Shown: positions 16,181 through 25,935 of the stretch, piece after piece
Position numbering within the stretch: the first letter of the stretch is position 1
Layout: every line of letters begins with the position of its first letter
Source: Methanobacteriota archaeon
GTDB taxonomy: Archaea > Thermoplasmatota > Poseidoniia > Poseidoniales > Poseidoniaceae
Reading direction: 5' to 3'
Length of the DNA stretch: 47,104 nt
Assembly (NCBI GenBank): GCA_018691345.1
Contig: JABGTJ010000079.1
Coordinates: 1-47,104 of the forward strand
Program-made: the position numbers and the translations under genes
The notes under the pieces: model-generated
Databases searched by the model: none
What the model was told of the DNA's origin: nothing
The model's input: the letters and a program-made list of their open reading frames with translations, nothing else

Positions 16181-17184
16181 CGGTATGTTTGCAATTCTTC
16201 CTTCGCCAATCGGTACTCTGGTGAGCGTTTAAGAAATCTCTTTGACAGTGGATCAAACACCATTGGGATGACAAGAACAGCTGCAATCAGGGAGAACAGC
16301 ATGAAGAACGAAGAGGAGGGAACATAGGTCGTCCCTGGGGTTCCATCTCCTCCAACCATGAGTTTGACGGTACCAAGCCAGGGGATTTCGCCCCCACCGA
16401 TACCAATCAACCATGAACCACGAATTGGCCCGACTGTACCAGATGCGCTGTGAACTCCCGATGAACCGTTCACGGCTTGTGACCCTTGGTCCACCGAACA
16501 CTTGTTGTTATCGCCAAGTGTGAGAAGGCCAGCGTGACGAGGTTGCCATTCCCAAACCACAAGATGGGATTCAACGTTTGCATGAGCAGGACGCTTACAA
16601 TCGTAGAAACCCGCTTGTACGCCATCAAACGAGACAGAAACAGTTTCAGTATCTTTGACATCTGTGCCAGGTACATCCCATGTCAATACGCAAACTCCTT
16701 TGGTACCGTTCGCATCGATTGATTCCGAATCGTAAGTGCCACCGTTCGGACATCGGTCTGAATCGGTAGCATTCATTGGGACACTACGGTCCGGAGATGA
16801 TATTTGGTTCGGAACGACTTCCATGATTGCTCGGTGAATAATTGGTGTTCCGCCTTCACCGTTTTTCTTGTAGATGATGACGTCGCCTCCAAGTCCATGT
16901 TTCGAATAACCAAAGTTGGGATTGCCTTCCTCAGTTGCCTCTGCGAACGTGACAATGGTCTCGTAATCCCTATTGTGGACCAAGACCAAGTCACCAGCAT
17001 CAATACTACCAACCTCGCCGTCAATGTCATGAATCATGGAAGAGGATTCAACCACGACCAGGGGTGGCATCGAACCCGTATGGGCATACAAGCCTAAGAT
17101 GAGTAAGCCAATCATGCTCACTGCAAGTAGCATTTCGCGAGCAAGCAGTTTCAACGGGTCATTACGGCTCGCTGAGTCTCCCAT
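16165..17184 (-). CDS. Signal peptidase I (archaeal, Sec11-like)
   Basis: A 339-residue membrane serine protease of family S26B that removes signal peptides on the outer face of the membrane. A transmembrane helix near residues 15-33 is followed by VVVESSSM, where the Ser before Met is the nucleophile (Ser49). IIHRAI supplies the His (His117) that replaces the bacterial Lys. GDNNKCSVDQG and VGPIRGSW are the later conserved boxes. A second membrane helix is near the C-terminus. It is longer than typical archaeal enzymes because of an extra ~90 residues, with four cysteines, between the His box and the GDNN box. A TTG at 17193 is an alternative start. It follows the small membrane gene almost without gap. 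Confidence 0.9.
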   Translation of the reverse strand: MGDSASRNDPLKLLAREMLLAVSMIGLLILGLYAHTGSMPPLVVVESSSMIHDIDGEVGSIDAGDLVLVHNRDYETIVTFAEATEEGNPNFGYSKHGLGGDVIIYKKNGEGGTPIIHRAIMEVVPNQISSPDRSVPMNATDSDRCPNGGTYDSESIDANGTKGVCVLTWDVPGTDVKDTETVSVSFDGVQAGFYDCKRPAHANVESHLVVWEWQPRHAGLLTLGDNNKCSVDQGSQAVNGSSGVHSASGTVGPIRGSWLIGIGGGEIPWLGTVKLMVGGDGTPGTTYVPSSSFFMLFSLIAAVLVIPMVFDPLSKRFLKRSPEYRLAKEELQTYRQEEE

Positions 17185-17189
17185 TGAGT

Positions 17190-17570
17190 TCAACGACGAA
17201 GTCCTTTGCTTTCAAGGAATGCCGTCCATGAGGCTTCATGACCAGCGCCTAATGCTTCAGCGGCTTCGTTGCCGTCTGCTTTATGCCGTCGTAGTTCAGA
17301 AGTAGATTCAATGGCATGAAGTTCCTCTAAAGTATTCATGTGTCCACGGAGTGTGAGGAATTCAGGTAAGACAATCAAAAGGCCAATCAACGAGAAAACG
17401 GCGAGGCCAATTGCATGTCCAGTGTAATCGCCCCACGTGATGTGGTTTTGAAGGAAAAGCAACTGGTACATGGAGAAAAGCAACAAGATGCCTATGGCAC
17501 CTGAAACCGTTGCCGAAATGCCAAGTTGACGCCCATGCTGCTTTGCCCACCAATTCGAAATGACGCCCAT
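17190..17570 (-). CDS. Small two-helix membrane protein
   Basis: A 126-residue protein of unknown family. Two hydrophobic helices (about 20-41 and 52-70) are followed by a polar, helical C-terminal domain with several His and Glu. AAGGAGAG eight bases before the ATG is a strong SD. The gene runs straight into the signal peptidase gene (six bases to its ATG, or overlapping its TTG), so the two are surely co-transcribed. It may be an accessory subunit for secretion, but nothing in the sequence proves this. Confidence 0.6.
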   Translation of the reverse strand: MGVISNWWAKQHGRQLGISATVSGAIGILLLFSMYQLLFLQNHITWGDYTGHAIGLAVFSLIGLLIVLPEFLTLRGHMNTLEELHAIESTSELRRHKADGNEAAEALGAGHEASWTAFLESKGLRR

Positions 17571-17663
17571 AGTATGCTCTCCTTATGCAAGGCAGACACG
17601 CCGGCCCTCTTTTTTCTATCGCTTGAAAACTGACATGGCAGGGTGAAGTTCAAATGCTTTGCA

Positions 17664-17690
17664 CCCTGTGGGCCAAAGGCCCATTGAGGG
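17664..17690 (+). promoter_or_regulatory. Leader hairpin covering the SD of the giant surface protein
   Basis: TGGGCC, an AAA loop and GGCCCA form a 6-bp stem (17669-17683). Outside it, CCCT (17664-17667) can pair with AGGG (17687-17690), which is the likely SD. The structure could mask the SD of the surface-protein gene. Confidence 0.45.
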
Positions 17691-17705
17691 ACAACGGTGA
17701 TTTTG

Positions 17706-20700
17706 ATGCGAAAAGCCATATTTTTGACACTGCTGTTTACTGTTTCGTTACTTACACCATTGGCTGCTTCAGCAACAGTAGAAACTCAATTCAGCAACGG
17801 AACAACCTCGTACACCCAAACGTTCACTGGAACAGGTAATGGTACCGCAGGCCATCTTACAATTCCGTTTGGCGCAGAAGTGACGAGTGCAGAGTTTAGA
17901 CTTCAGGGCGAAGCAAGTTCCACCTCATACACGAACTTCACCACGAACGCCCATTATGGCGGTTTAGGCGATGGCGTTTGGTCCGGCTCTCCACCTTCAC
18001 CCTTCACTACCGGGCAGCGAAACAACGTCGATGTCTCCTCGAGCACCATGTCGCTCAAAGGCAACCCTTCCCTGCAATCGATTGATTTTTCACGCACCAG
18101 CCAAATTGCTTCAAAGGTCAACGCACATCAAAATACAACGGGCCAATTTGCTTCTTTTTCAGACCAAGGTTACTCAGGATTGACAAAGAAGTTTACACAA
18201 TCTACAGTGAGCACCAATACATCGTGGGGCCACATTGGCATCGTAGTCAAAGTTGGAGATGAATTCCATATCATGAAGTACGCCTCCTCGAGCCTTTACA
18301 ACGCACCTACGATTTTACGAATTAACGCCACTACCGGCGATTACATAGATGTTGCAACCCTCAACACAAACGGTTGCAGTACTTCTTCCTACTACAACAT
18401 GGTCGATGCCACCGTTGACGGAACTACCGTCTACACCGCTCACTATACAAGCTACTACCTCACCAAGTGGTCAATCATTACCTCACCAGATACAACATCA
18501 CCAACAAATACTTCAAAATCGTGGAGATGCGACCAATCATGGAGCTTCAGCAATAACTACGTTACTGGCGTAGACATCGATGACTCGACTGGGAAATTGT
18601 ATGTTATGACCTATTCTTACTCTGCAAACGCACATTACATCAACGAAGTGAGAAAGACTTCTCCGACGAGCATTCTTGGAACATGGACGGTTGCAACCGG
18701 CTCAACTGTGTCGAGGTACGGTGCAGGAATGATCGTCAATATGCCGACCATCATTTACAACGAATACGACCAAACCTACGTTAGTGGCGTTGGCTACACT
18801 TACGACTCTTACCATCATTTCTTCACCATGAGAGGCAACTTCGTTGAACACATGGGAGAAGCCCCAGTGCCAGAAGGTGGACACTACGGCATGGTTGAAT
18901 CGGATGAAGGTCAATTCAGTTTCACTTGCCACTACTACAGTACTGCCTACTGCAGCACCTCAACACGGCACAAAATCAACAATTTTGGAGACGGTTCCCT
19001 GTTCGATGAGCGAAGTCACACCGGTACTACAGCGACAATTATGGGAAGTACGATTACCACGTCCAAAGCCATCGATACGCTCCATATCAGCAGCATCATT
19101 GGATACACACCGACCGGCACCAGCATCAGCGTCGATCTTTCAAACGATGGCGGCAGCACTTGGCGGCACGTTTCCGTCGGACAAAATGTCGTATTCCCTC
19201 AAACTGCTACGCAATTTGTTTGGCGAGCAACACTCAACGGAACGACAGCCAAAGCCCCAATTTTCGATGGTATCGGGATTGAATACACCGCTTCGTACGT
19301 CACTTCGTCCTACATGTACACCTACCAATACGTTGGCTCGGGCACGAAGAATGTGGTCGCTGCAACGATTGATTGGGACGAAAACCGGCCAAGTGGGACT
19401 TCCATCCGTGTCAACTTCGGATACACCTCATCCAGTACATGCACAACCGGTAGCGCTGGTGTATCTCAATTCACACAAGCGAACCAAACCAAATCGATGA
19501 CTGGAACCGGATACTACATGTGTTTGCGAGTGGAACTCACTGGACCTTCAAGCGGAATTGTTACGCCTACAATTTCGAACATATCCATCGCAAAACACTC
19601 CAATGCTCCAAGTGAACCAGGAATTGAAATTAACGGAAAAACAGTCTGGTCAAGGGCTGCGTCAGCCGGTGCTCTTCTCGGCGCATTTACCGTAACGCAA
19701 AGCACCAGCTCGAATATCATCTTGAAGACATTTAACGATGCAATCCCTGATACGGGCTCCGGTCTGAGTAACATATCAATAGGGCTGAGTTCAACCTCTT
19801 CGGGAATTCTATCGTTGACATCGTTCTCTGTCACCTATACAATGAACACGGTGAATCTGGAAATTTCAATACCTGAAGGTGAAATACTTCACGAACGCTT
19901 GCAGCCTTACGAAGTGGTGACACGCCACATTGTTGGTGAAGATGCAACGACAATGACTGAAGCAAGTTTGACGCTGATGACCACTTCATTGGCGAAGAAT
20001 CCAACCATGTACTGGCAAAACGGAGATGTATTCCCGAGCCCGAACGACCCTGAGGACTACATTGAATTGGATGCCAGTTCTTGGTCCTCTCAAGCCAACG
20101 GGATACTCGAAGTGCACTGGATATTCCATGTGACCTCAGAGTTCCCGGACCAAGACAACGTCCGATTCAAGACCGGTTGTTTGGACAATTCTGGCTCGGC
20201 TGGTTATTCCCCATTGGACCTCATCAGTACAACCGGATTAGAAGTCAACAGATCGTTCGGACTCGGATGGATGAAAGTTCGAGATAACGACGGCGCCCTG
20301 GTGATGGACGATGTCCCAGACAACTCTTGGGTTGCTGCCGGTGAAACATTGCACTTCCAAGGCGCAATGTGGTTCCAAAACACTGAAGATGCACCGAAGG
20401 ACAACGCATTTGATGTTCGAGTTTCAAGAAACGGATGGGTCGAAAGCACAGCACGCGACACCACCAATAACAACGGTAGTTTCTTCATCTCAATCGACCT
20501 TCCTGATATTGATGTTGAAGATGGGCTTACCTATGAAGTTCAAACATACAATGAGAAAGAACCGACGCACGTCATGGCTTCAAACTTGAATTGGAAGCGA
20601 ACCTACAAGGTAGATGCAACTCCACCGCTAAGGCAAGCATTCCTACCGCTTGATGATGCTTACGAGGCTGCAAGCAATGTCCAAGAAGTCAGAGTTCTCG

Positions 20701-22811
20701 TCAACGATGATATCGGCCACCCAATGGCTCTCGAACTCATGTACTGGGTTGAATCGAACCATGACTTGAATCGAAACGGTGAGGCCGACCCACAAGAATA
20801 CGTCAGCAAAAGTGTTTACAATTCAACGGTCGCTAAGAGCAAGTGGTTCATTACGACCATCGACCATTCTCGTAACCCGAACATGGGAAGAGTCTCGTAT
20901 TATTGGACTGGTGGAGACCAAGCAGGCAATCCATTGCACTACACGGTAATGAACAGCGACGATGAGTTGCTTTCGTTTAATTCCGGACCTGGTTTCCTGT
21001 ATGACGACGCTACATTCCGAACACGAAAGGACTCTACAGCAATTTTCACCGGCCTTGAGTGGGTTGGACACGTTGATAATGCGCCGGTCTTCGCTGGCAT
21101 GAACCAAAGAATTGAGCTTGGATTTATTGATGCGAACACGGCAATCGACTTCGAGCATATTTCACTGGTGTTTGACTTTGAAGGGCCAAACCCAATTCGA
21201 GACGCTCAAACAATTTCATATTCCGGAATCAACAACACTTTCTGGTCAGAAAGCGGCTTTATCACGTTGCTCAGCAGTAGTAAAATGGTGGAAACAATCA
21301 ACGAATCGGGACTTCCATGGATACGACTCACCTTTGATTTCGTCATTGGCTGGGACTGGCCAGATGAAGAAATGGGTGATGTTGTGCTTCGTTACAAAGA
21401 GCGTGGTTCAAGCGACGACTCCCAAATACTGCTGCTCGAGCACACCTTTAGAGTTGAAAACGATCTCATGCTATCACCGACCGAATACTTGGTAGAGGAC
21501 ATCTCAGAGCCCCGTACAGGAATTGTGGCGGACGGAAGCAGAGTGCGAAAAGACGACCGACTCGCCTTCACAGGTAGAGTGGTCTACGAAGGAAGTACTG
21601 TTGCTGCGCCACGGGACGTTGGAATCCTTGTGGAAGTCTTTGACGGCGAAAAGATGTGGAGCGATGGTTCAATCTCCTCCACCGGAGAATTTGCTGTGGA
21701 AGTCCCACTTTCATCAGCATCAACACTGCAATCCTCCCCAACCCGTACATGTTTGATTTCAATTACCAACATTCCTGGACGCGGTGAAGACATGACTGGA
21801 ACGTTGGTTTCTACCACATTGCGTGTAGTGGTCGACGATGCTGCCCCTCGGGTTGTTCGTCGTATTTCACCGCTTAACGTCATCGACATCTCTGCAAACA
21901 ACGACCTCACGAATGTGCCAGTAGAGTTCCACGGTACTGAAGATGCTGATTTGACCGGTTCAAGTCAAATGATTCACTGGGTCATGCGTGATGCGACTCG
22001 TACCGTCACCATCGGTGCAGGTTCAACCCTACTCGGAATGCAACAAGACGGTCAAAACGTCAATTGGACGGGTTATGTTGACCTTACCGATAACGGAAGA
22101 ATCGTTCCTCAAGCTGGAGACTTTGTTGGATTCTATGTTACGGGTTACGATGCTGCCGGAAACCAATTCCCGGTTGTATCCAATTCTGAAGCAAGCCCAA
22201 TTCCGGAACTCGCCATTGACGATACCGATTTCGAACGGCAATGGATTCGTTTGGGAGCAGTAGGCCCTGAGTTGCGCGTCAAGTCAATTTCGCTTTCTGA
22301 TGACCACATCGCGCCAGGTTCGAAAATTACAATCGATGCCCAGGTCACGAACATTGGCGGTTCAACACCTTCAATGTTCAAGGTCGCCTTCTTCGCAGGA
22401 GACGATGAGGCACCATTCGATACCGTTGGAGTCGCCGGAATTGACGGCGGTGAAGTGGTTGAAGTCAGTACCACATGGTCAGCAGAAGAGGTCGATCGGA
22501 TTCGTGTTGTTGTCGATTATGACAACCTCATCGTCGAAGTTAACGATGATGACAACAGTGCAGAACACTCCATCGATATCGCCTACAGTGAATACTTCGG
22601 TTGGTTCGATTCTCCTCGTGAAAGCCCGTTGGCTTGGATCTTCATCGTTACGTCGATTCTTGTCTTGTTTGCTGTGGCAACAGTTGCAGCCCGGACGACC
22701 ATCGACCATGGAGAAGGTGCCTTCTCCGATGATGAAGAAGATTGGGAAGAAGACGAAGACCATTTTGATGATGATGTTGACGACGACGATGACGATGACA
22801 ACGACTACTGA
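17706..22811 (+). CDS. Giant secreted surface protein with C-terminal anchor and acidic tail
   Basis: A protein of about 1,701 residues with a clear signal peptide (MRKAIFLTLLFTVSLL, then Ala-rich cleavage region). The body is beta-rich and dominated by Ser, Thr, Asn and Gly in its first 700 residues. It contains several Ig-like or bacterial-surface-type modules and, near 1520-1620, a CARDB-like domain (VTNIGGS and VEVNDDDNSAEHSIDI). A transmembrane helix (about 1643-1664) is followed by an intracellular tail of some 40 residues that is almost all Asp and Glu. It probably forms part of the cell envelope or S-layer, or binds particles. No catalytic motif was found. GTG 17697 is an alternative start, and GGTG just before ATG 17706 looks like its SD. 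Confidence 0.8.
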   Translation: MRKAIFLTLLFTVSLLTPLAASATVETQFSNGTTSYTQTFTGTGNGTAGHLTIPFGAEVTSAEFRLQGEASSTSYTNFTTNAHYGGLGDGVWSGSPPSPFTTGQRNNVDVSSSTMSLKGNPSLQSIDFSRTSQIASKVNAHQNTTGQFASFSDQGYSGLTKKFTQSTVSTNTSWGHIGIVVKVGDEFHIMKYASSSLYNAPTILRINATTGDYIDVATLNTNGCSTSSYYNMVDATVDGTTVYTAHYTSYYLTKWSIITSPDTTSPTNTSKSWRCDQSWSFSNNYVTGVDIDDSTGKLYVMTYSYSANAHYINEVRKTSPTSILGTWTVATGSTVSRYGAGMIVNMPTIIYNEYDQTYVSGVGYTYDSYHHFFTMRGNFVEHMGEAPVPEGGHYGMVESDEGQFSFTCHYYSTAYCSTSTRHKINNFGDGSLFDERSHTGTTATIMGSTITTSKAIDTLHISSIIGYTPTGTSISVDLSNDGGSTWRHVSVGQNVVFPQTATQFVWRATLNGTTAKAPIFDGIGIEYTASYVTSSYMYTYQYVGSGTKNVVAATIDWDENRPSGTSIRVNFGYTSSSTCTTGSAGVSQFTQANQTKSMTGTGYYMCLRVELTGPSSGIVTPTISNISIAKHSNAPSEPGIEINGKTVWSRAASAGALLGAFTVTQSTSSNIILKTFNDAIPDTGSGLSNISIGLSSTSSGILSLTSFSVTYTMNTVNLEISIPEGEILHERLQPYEVVTRHIVGEDATTMTEASLTLMTTSLAKNPTMYWQNGDVFPSPNDPEDYIELDASSWSSQANGILEVHWIFHVTSEFPDQDNVRFKTGCLDNSGSAGYSPLDLISTTGLEVNRSFGLGWMKVRDNDGALVMDDVPDNSWVAAGETLHFQGAMWFQNTEDAPKDNAFDVRVSRNGWVESTARDTTNNNGSFFISIDLPDIDVEDGLTYEVQTYNEKEPTHVMASNLNWKRTYKVDATPPLRQAFLPLDDAYEAASNVQEVRVLVNDDIGHPMALELMYWVESNHDLNRNGEADPQEYVSKSVYNSTVAKSKWFITTIDHSRNPNMGRVSYYWTGGDQAGNPLHYTVMNSDDELLSFNSGPGFLYDDATFRTRKDSTAIFTGLEWVGHVDNAPVFAGMNQRIELGFIDANTAIDFEHISLVFDFEGPNPIRDAQTISYSGINNTFWSESGFITLLSSSKMVETINESGLPWIRLTFDFVIGWDWPDEEMGDVVLRYKERGSSDDSQILLLEHTFRVENDLMLSPTEYLVEDISEPRTGIVADGSRVRKDDRLAFTGRVVYEGSTVAAPRDVGILVEVFDGEKMWSDGSISSTGEFAVEVPLSSASTLQSSPTRTCLISITNIPGRGEDMTGTLVSTTLRVVVDDAAPRVVRRISPLNVIDISANNDLTNVPVEFHGTEDADLTGSSQMIHWVMRDATRTVTIGAGSTLLGMQQDGQNVNWTGYVDLTDNGRIVPQAGDFVGFYVTGYDAAGNQFPVVSNSEASPIPELAIDDTDFERQWIRLGAVGPELRVKSISLSDDHIAPGSKITIDAQVTNIGGSTPSMFKVAFFAGDDEAPFDTVGVAGIDGGEVVEVSTTWSAEEVDRIRVVVDYDNLIVEVNDDDNSAEHSIDIAYSEYFGWFDSPRESPLAWIFIVTSILVLFAVATVAARTTIDHGEGAFSDDEEDWEEDEDHFDDDVDDDDDDDNDY

Positions 22812-22865
22812 TTGAGTCGTTCTCAATGCGTCTTGAATAACAAATACTCAAAAGAGGTCGACCAA

Positions 22866-22884
22866 ACCCCTACTCCATAGGGGT
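22866..22884 (+). promoter_or_regulatory. Hairpin in the leader of the Lhr-like helicase gene
   Basis: ACCCCTA and TAGGGGT form a perfect 7-bp stem with a CTCCA loop. It lies directly before the GGGGAG SD, 10 bases ahead of the ATG. It may tune translation or mark the end of the previous transcript; no U-run follows. Confidence 0.45.
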
Positions 22885-22893
22885 GGGGAGAGT

Positions 22894-25800
22894 ATGTCTG
22901 ATGTATTTTCAAATCTCGACCCCCGCTTAGCCGCAGCACTCGATTCAAAGGGATGGAAACCAACCCCGGTTCAGGTTGCTACACTACCGGAATTGTGCAA
23001 AGGTGGTGACCGGATCATTGTTGCCCCAACCGGCTCGGGAAAAACAATGTCGGCTGTACTACCGCTGCTGAATCGGTGTCTGGTCGAAGAGTGGAAGCCA
23101 CTCTCCATTCTCTACATTACCCCACTGCGTGCACTCAACCGAGACGTAGACCGTCGATTGAACGAAATAACCGAAGCAGTAGGTCTCAAAGTGGGATTAC
23201 GTCACGGAGATACCAAACAAAGCGAAAGGAGTCGACAAGTTCGTAATCCACCCGATTTACTTGTGACAACTCCCGAGACGTTTCAGTTGATGTTTACTGG
23301 AAAAAATTTACGAGAACTGTTGAAACGTGTACAAGCGGTAATCATCGATGAAGTTCACGATTTAGCGGCCAGTGAAAGAGGTTGGCAACTCTCAGTAGGT
23401 TTGGAGCGACTTGAAGCCCTCTCTGGCCACCCTGTGCAACGGATTGGTCTTTCTGCAACAGTAGGAAATCCTGACGAAGTCGCACAATGGCTATCGCCGA
23501 AAAAGGGCAAAGCACTCCTTACAACCGGCGACCGGACAACCGAACTTTCGGTCGAGTGCGCACAAACGCTACCTGAAGACGAGATTGGCGCGTTGGAGTT
23601 GAGCATACAACCTCGCGCCCATGCGAGTTTCCGGCGCATGGTTGAGATTCTGAGAACCGAACCACCATGCCTCGTTTTTGTCAACAGTCGGAGCGATGCT
23701 GAAACAATTGCGAACAGACTTCAATCGATGGCTCCAGATGTGGACATTGGTGTTCACCACGGTTCTCTAGCAGCGGAGACGCGTCAAGAGATGGAAGATA
23801 AATTACGCAGCGGAGAATTAGCAGGCTTGGTTTGTACTTCGAGCCTGGAATTAGGAATTGATGTTGGAAAAATCCGAAGAATTCTGCAAATCAAAAGCCC
23901 TCGTTCTGTAGACCGGATGCTGCAACGCGTTGGTCGAGCCGATCACCGACTTGGCGGAGTCGGGAAAGGACACCTGCTGTCATGGGATACCGACGACCTC
24001 GCTGAAAGTGCGGTCGTTGGTCGTCGTGCAATGCTTGGACAAATTGAGTCAATTGAATGGCGAAACCGTCCATTATCGGTTGCTGCAAATCAGCTTGTGC
24101 TTATGGCGCATTCAATGAACGCTGTAGCCATCGATGAAGCAACTGAAATTCTTTCCAAAGTTTCTCAGTTTGATGGATGGATTCGAACGGATACTGAATC
24201 TATACTGCGCGTTCTAGCCGATGGATGGATTCTGCGATTCACTCCTGAACCAAGCGAAGTTCCGTGGTACCGATGGCCAAAGGCTGTTTACGCTGTAGCA
24301 ATGGAAGAAGCGATAAAAAAAGGACTACCTTTGCCCGAAGAACGACCTTTGTTTTCACTTCCTGACGAAGAAGTCCCTGATTCATTCAAAAACCGCGATG
24401 TCGATGTACCTTTACCGTTCAAAAATGGATGGTTTTCAACTGCAGGCAGGACACGCCAATGGGTGACAAATCATCTTTCGATGATACCGGACAAGCAATC
24501 CTATCGCGTACGAGATGCAGTGACACGGCGTAGCCTGGGTAGCGTCGATGAAGCGTTCGTGTTGTCGTTAAACGACAGCGGAGAGGACGATGATGGAAGT
24601 CGTCGCCAATTCGTCATGGCAGGACGCACATGGTTGATCATCGATGCAGACCCTGAACAGTCCGAACTCCTTGTCGCCCCAGTTTCAGACAAGGCAGAAG
24701 CACCACGGTGGGTTGGAGAATTACCACCCGTTCCCAAAGCAATTGGGCGAGACATTGGACGGTTACGCCAACTGATTGCTGATGATTTGAAATTGTTTGA
24801 CACCGCAAGTAACGGTGAAAAGGATTTGATATCAATCGATACAGAAGGGATTTTTGCCGATAGAAACTCAGTCCTCGACGAGCATCCAATCGATGAAGAA
24901 GCGCTCGGTGTGATGGCTGAAAGCATTACTGCTCACGTAGAAGCAACTGAATATTTACCAACAGACCGACTGATGACCTTGGAACGGCGTGAAGACGCTA
25001 TCGTCATCAATTCATGCCACGGCTCTCGCATCAACGAAGGTTTGGGGCATTTCCTCATGGCCATGGCAACGACAAAGACCGGTAAATGGGGTCGATTGGT
25101 CGTTGAACCGACTCGTATTGCCCTCCAAACCGGTGCGGTGAACCCTGAAGAAATACAAGGTTGGCTCATGGAAACGCCACCCGATGCCATCGAAGGATTG
25201 TTGAGCGTAACGTTACCCAACTCACGGCAAGTTCGATGGAGATTTGCCCAGGTGGCCAAGACATTTGGTATTCTTCGACACGGCGTAGATCCCAGAAAAA
25301 TCAACCTTCAAGCCCTTTTGAGAAAATATCGAGGTACCGTCGTAATGGAAGAGGTACTGTCCAAATTGTTCCATGAACGGATGGATGTATTGGGTGTTCG
25401 CGATGTTATGCGTTCAATCCAAAGTGGAAACATCCAATTGAAAATTACCGCATCTGGGCCGATGGGATTGTCCAACCATTCCAGCCGTGACATGCTGCTA
25501 CCGAACTGGGACAACGCCCAAGTTCGAAAGCAATTGAAAGGACGGCTCACCAATGAGCGAGCGGTACTCTGCTGTTTAAAGTGCAAAGCAGTACGACGAT
25601 TCCGTGTTGCCCGATATCTCGAGATTGAAGGGATAAAAGCGTGCTTGAAGTGCAAAGGTTCTATGCTTGCGTGTGCTCCTGAGCGGATGCAATCCATGCT
25701 CGTGGATTGGGTGAATTCAGACGACGAAAAAGACCAAGCTCGTATGATGAAGAACGCTTCAATCATTCAGTCAAGAGGCTATGAAGCCGTCCTCAGTCTC

Positions 25801-25935
25801 ATGGGCCGTGGCATAGGAGAAGCCACAGCACAGCGAATTTTGCGTAAAGTTCAGAGAAACAACATGGAAGGTTTACTTGAAAGCATTCATAATGCAGAAA
25901 TCGAATACGCTCGAACTCGAAGGTTCTGGAATTAA
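22894..25935 (+). CDS. lhr: Lhr-like superfamily 2 DEAD/DEAH helicase
   Basis: A 1,013-residue ATP-dependent helicase. RecA-like domain 1 has APTGSGKT (45-52, Walker A), a DEVH box at 152-155 and a SAT motif. Domain 2 has VCTSSLELGIDVG and the arginine motif QRVGRADHR. The Lhr-type winged-helix and beta-barrel core follows. Near the C-terminus two CLKC pairs (about residues 892 and 917) form a likely zinc finger. The last ~60 residues are helix-rich, with GRGIGEATAQRIL resembling a helix-hairpin-helix. Lhr enzymes act in DNA repair and fork restart, unwinding with 3'-5' polarity. The zinc finger plus HhH-like end is longer than the bare Lhr core. The gene overlaps the convergent PLC gene by four bases. 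Confidence 0.9.
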   Translation: MSDVFSNLDPRLAAALDSKGWKPTPVQVATLPELCKGGDRIIVAPTGSGKTMSAVLPLLNRCLVEEWKPLSILYITPLRALNRDVDRRLNEITEAVGLKVGLRHGDTKQSERSRQVRNPPDLLVTTPETFQLMFTGKNLRELLKRVQAVIIDEVHDLAASERGWQLSVGLERLEALSGHPVQRIGLSATVGNPDEVAQWLSPKKGKALLTTGDRTTELSVECAQTLPEDEIGALELSIQPRAHASFRRMVEILRTEPPCLVFVNSRSDAETIANRLQSMAPDVDIGVHHGSLAAETRQEMEDKLRSGELAGLVCTSSLELGIDVGKIRRILQIKSPRSVDRMLQRVGRADHRLGGVGKGHLLSWDTDDLAESAVVGRRAMLGQIESIEWRNRPLSVAANQLVLMAHSMNAVAIDEATEILSKVSQFDGWIRTDTESILRVLADGWILRFTPEPSEVPWYRWPKAVYAVAMEEAIKKGLPLPEERPLFSLPDEEVPDSFKNRDVDVPLPFKNGWFSTAGRTRQWVTNHLSMIPDKQSYRVRDAVTRRSLGSVDEAFVLSLNDSGEDDDGSRRQFVMAGRTWLIIDADPEQSELLVAPVSDKAEAPRWVGELPPVPKAIGRDIGRLRQLIADDLKLFDTASNGEKDLISIDTEGIFADRNSVLDEHPIDEEALGVMAESITAHVEATEYLPTDRLMTLERREDAIVINSCHGSRINEGLGHFLMAMATTKTGKWGRLVVEPTRIALQTGAVNPEEIQGWLMETPPDAIEGLLSVTLPNSRQVRWRFAQVAKTFGILRHGVDPRKINLQALLRKYRGTVVMEEVLSKLFHERMDVLGVRDVMRSIQSGNIQLKITASGPMGLSNHSSRDMLLPNWDNAQVRKQLKGRLTNERAVLCCLKCKAVRRFRVARYLEIEGIKACLKCKGSMLACAPERMQSMLVDWVNSDDEKDQARMMKNASIIQSRGYEAVLSLMGRGIGEATAQRILRKVQRNNMEGLLESIHNAEIEYARTRRFWN

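Noticed and set aside
22757..22808. Run of GAT/GAC codons that looks like a microsatellite.
   Set aside because: Both Asp codons and Glu codons are mixed, as expected for a selected acidic tail and not for simple-repeat expansion.
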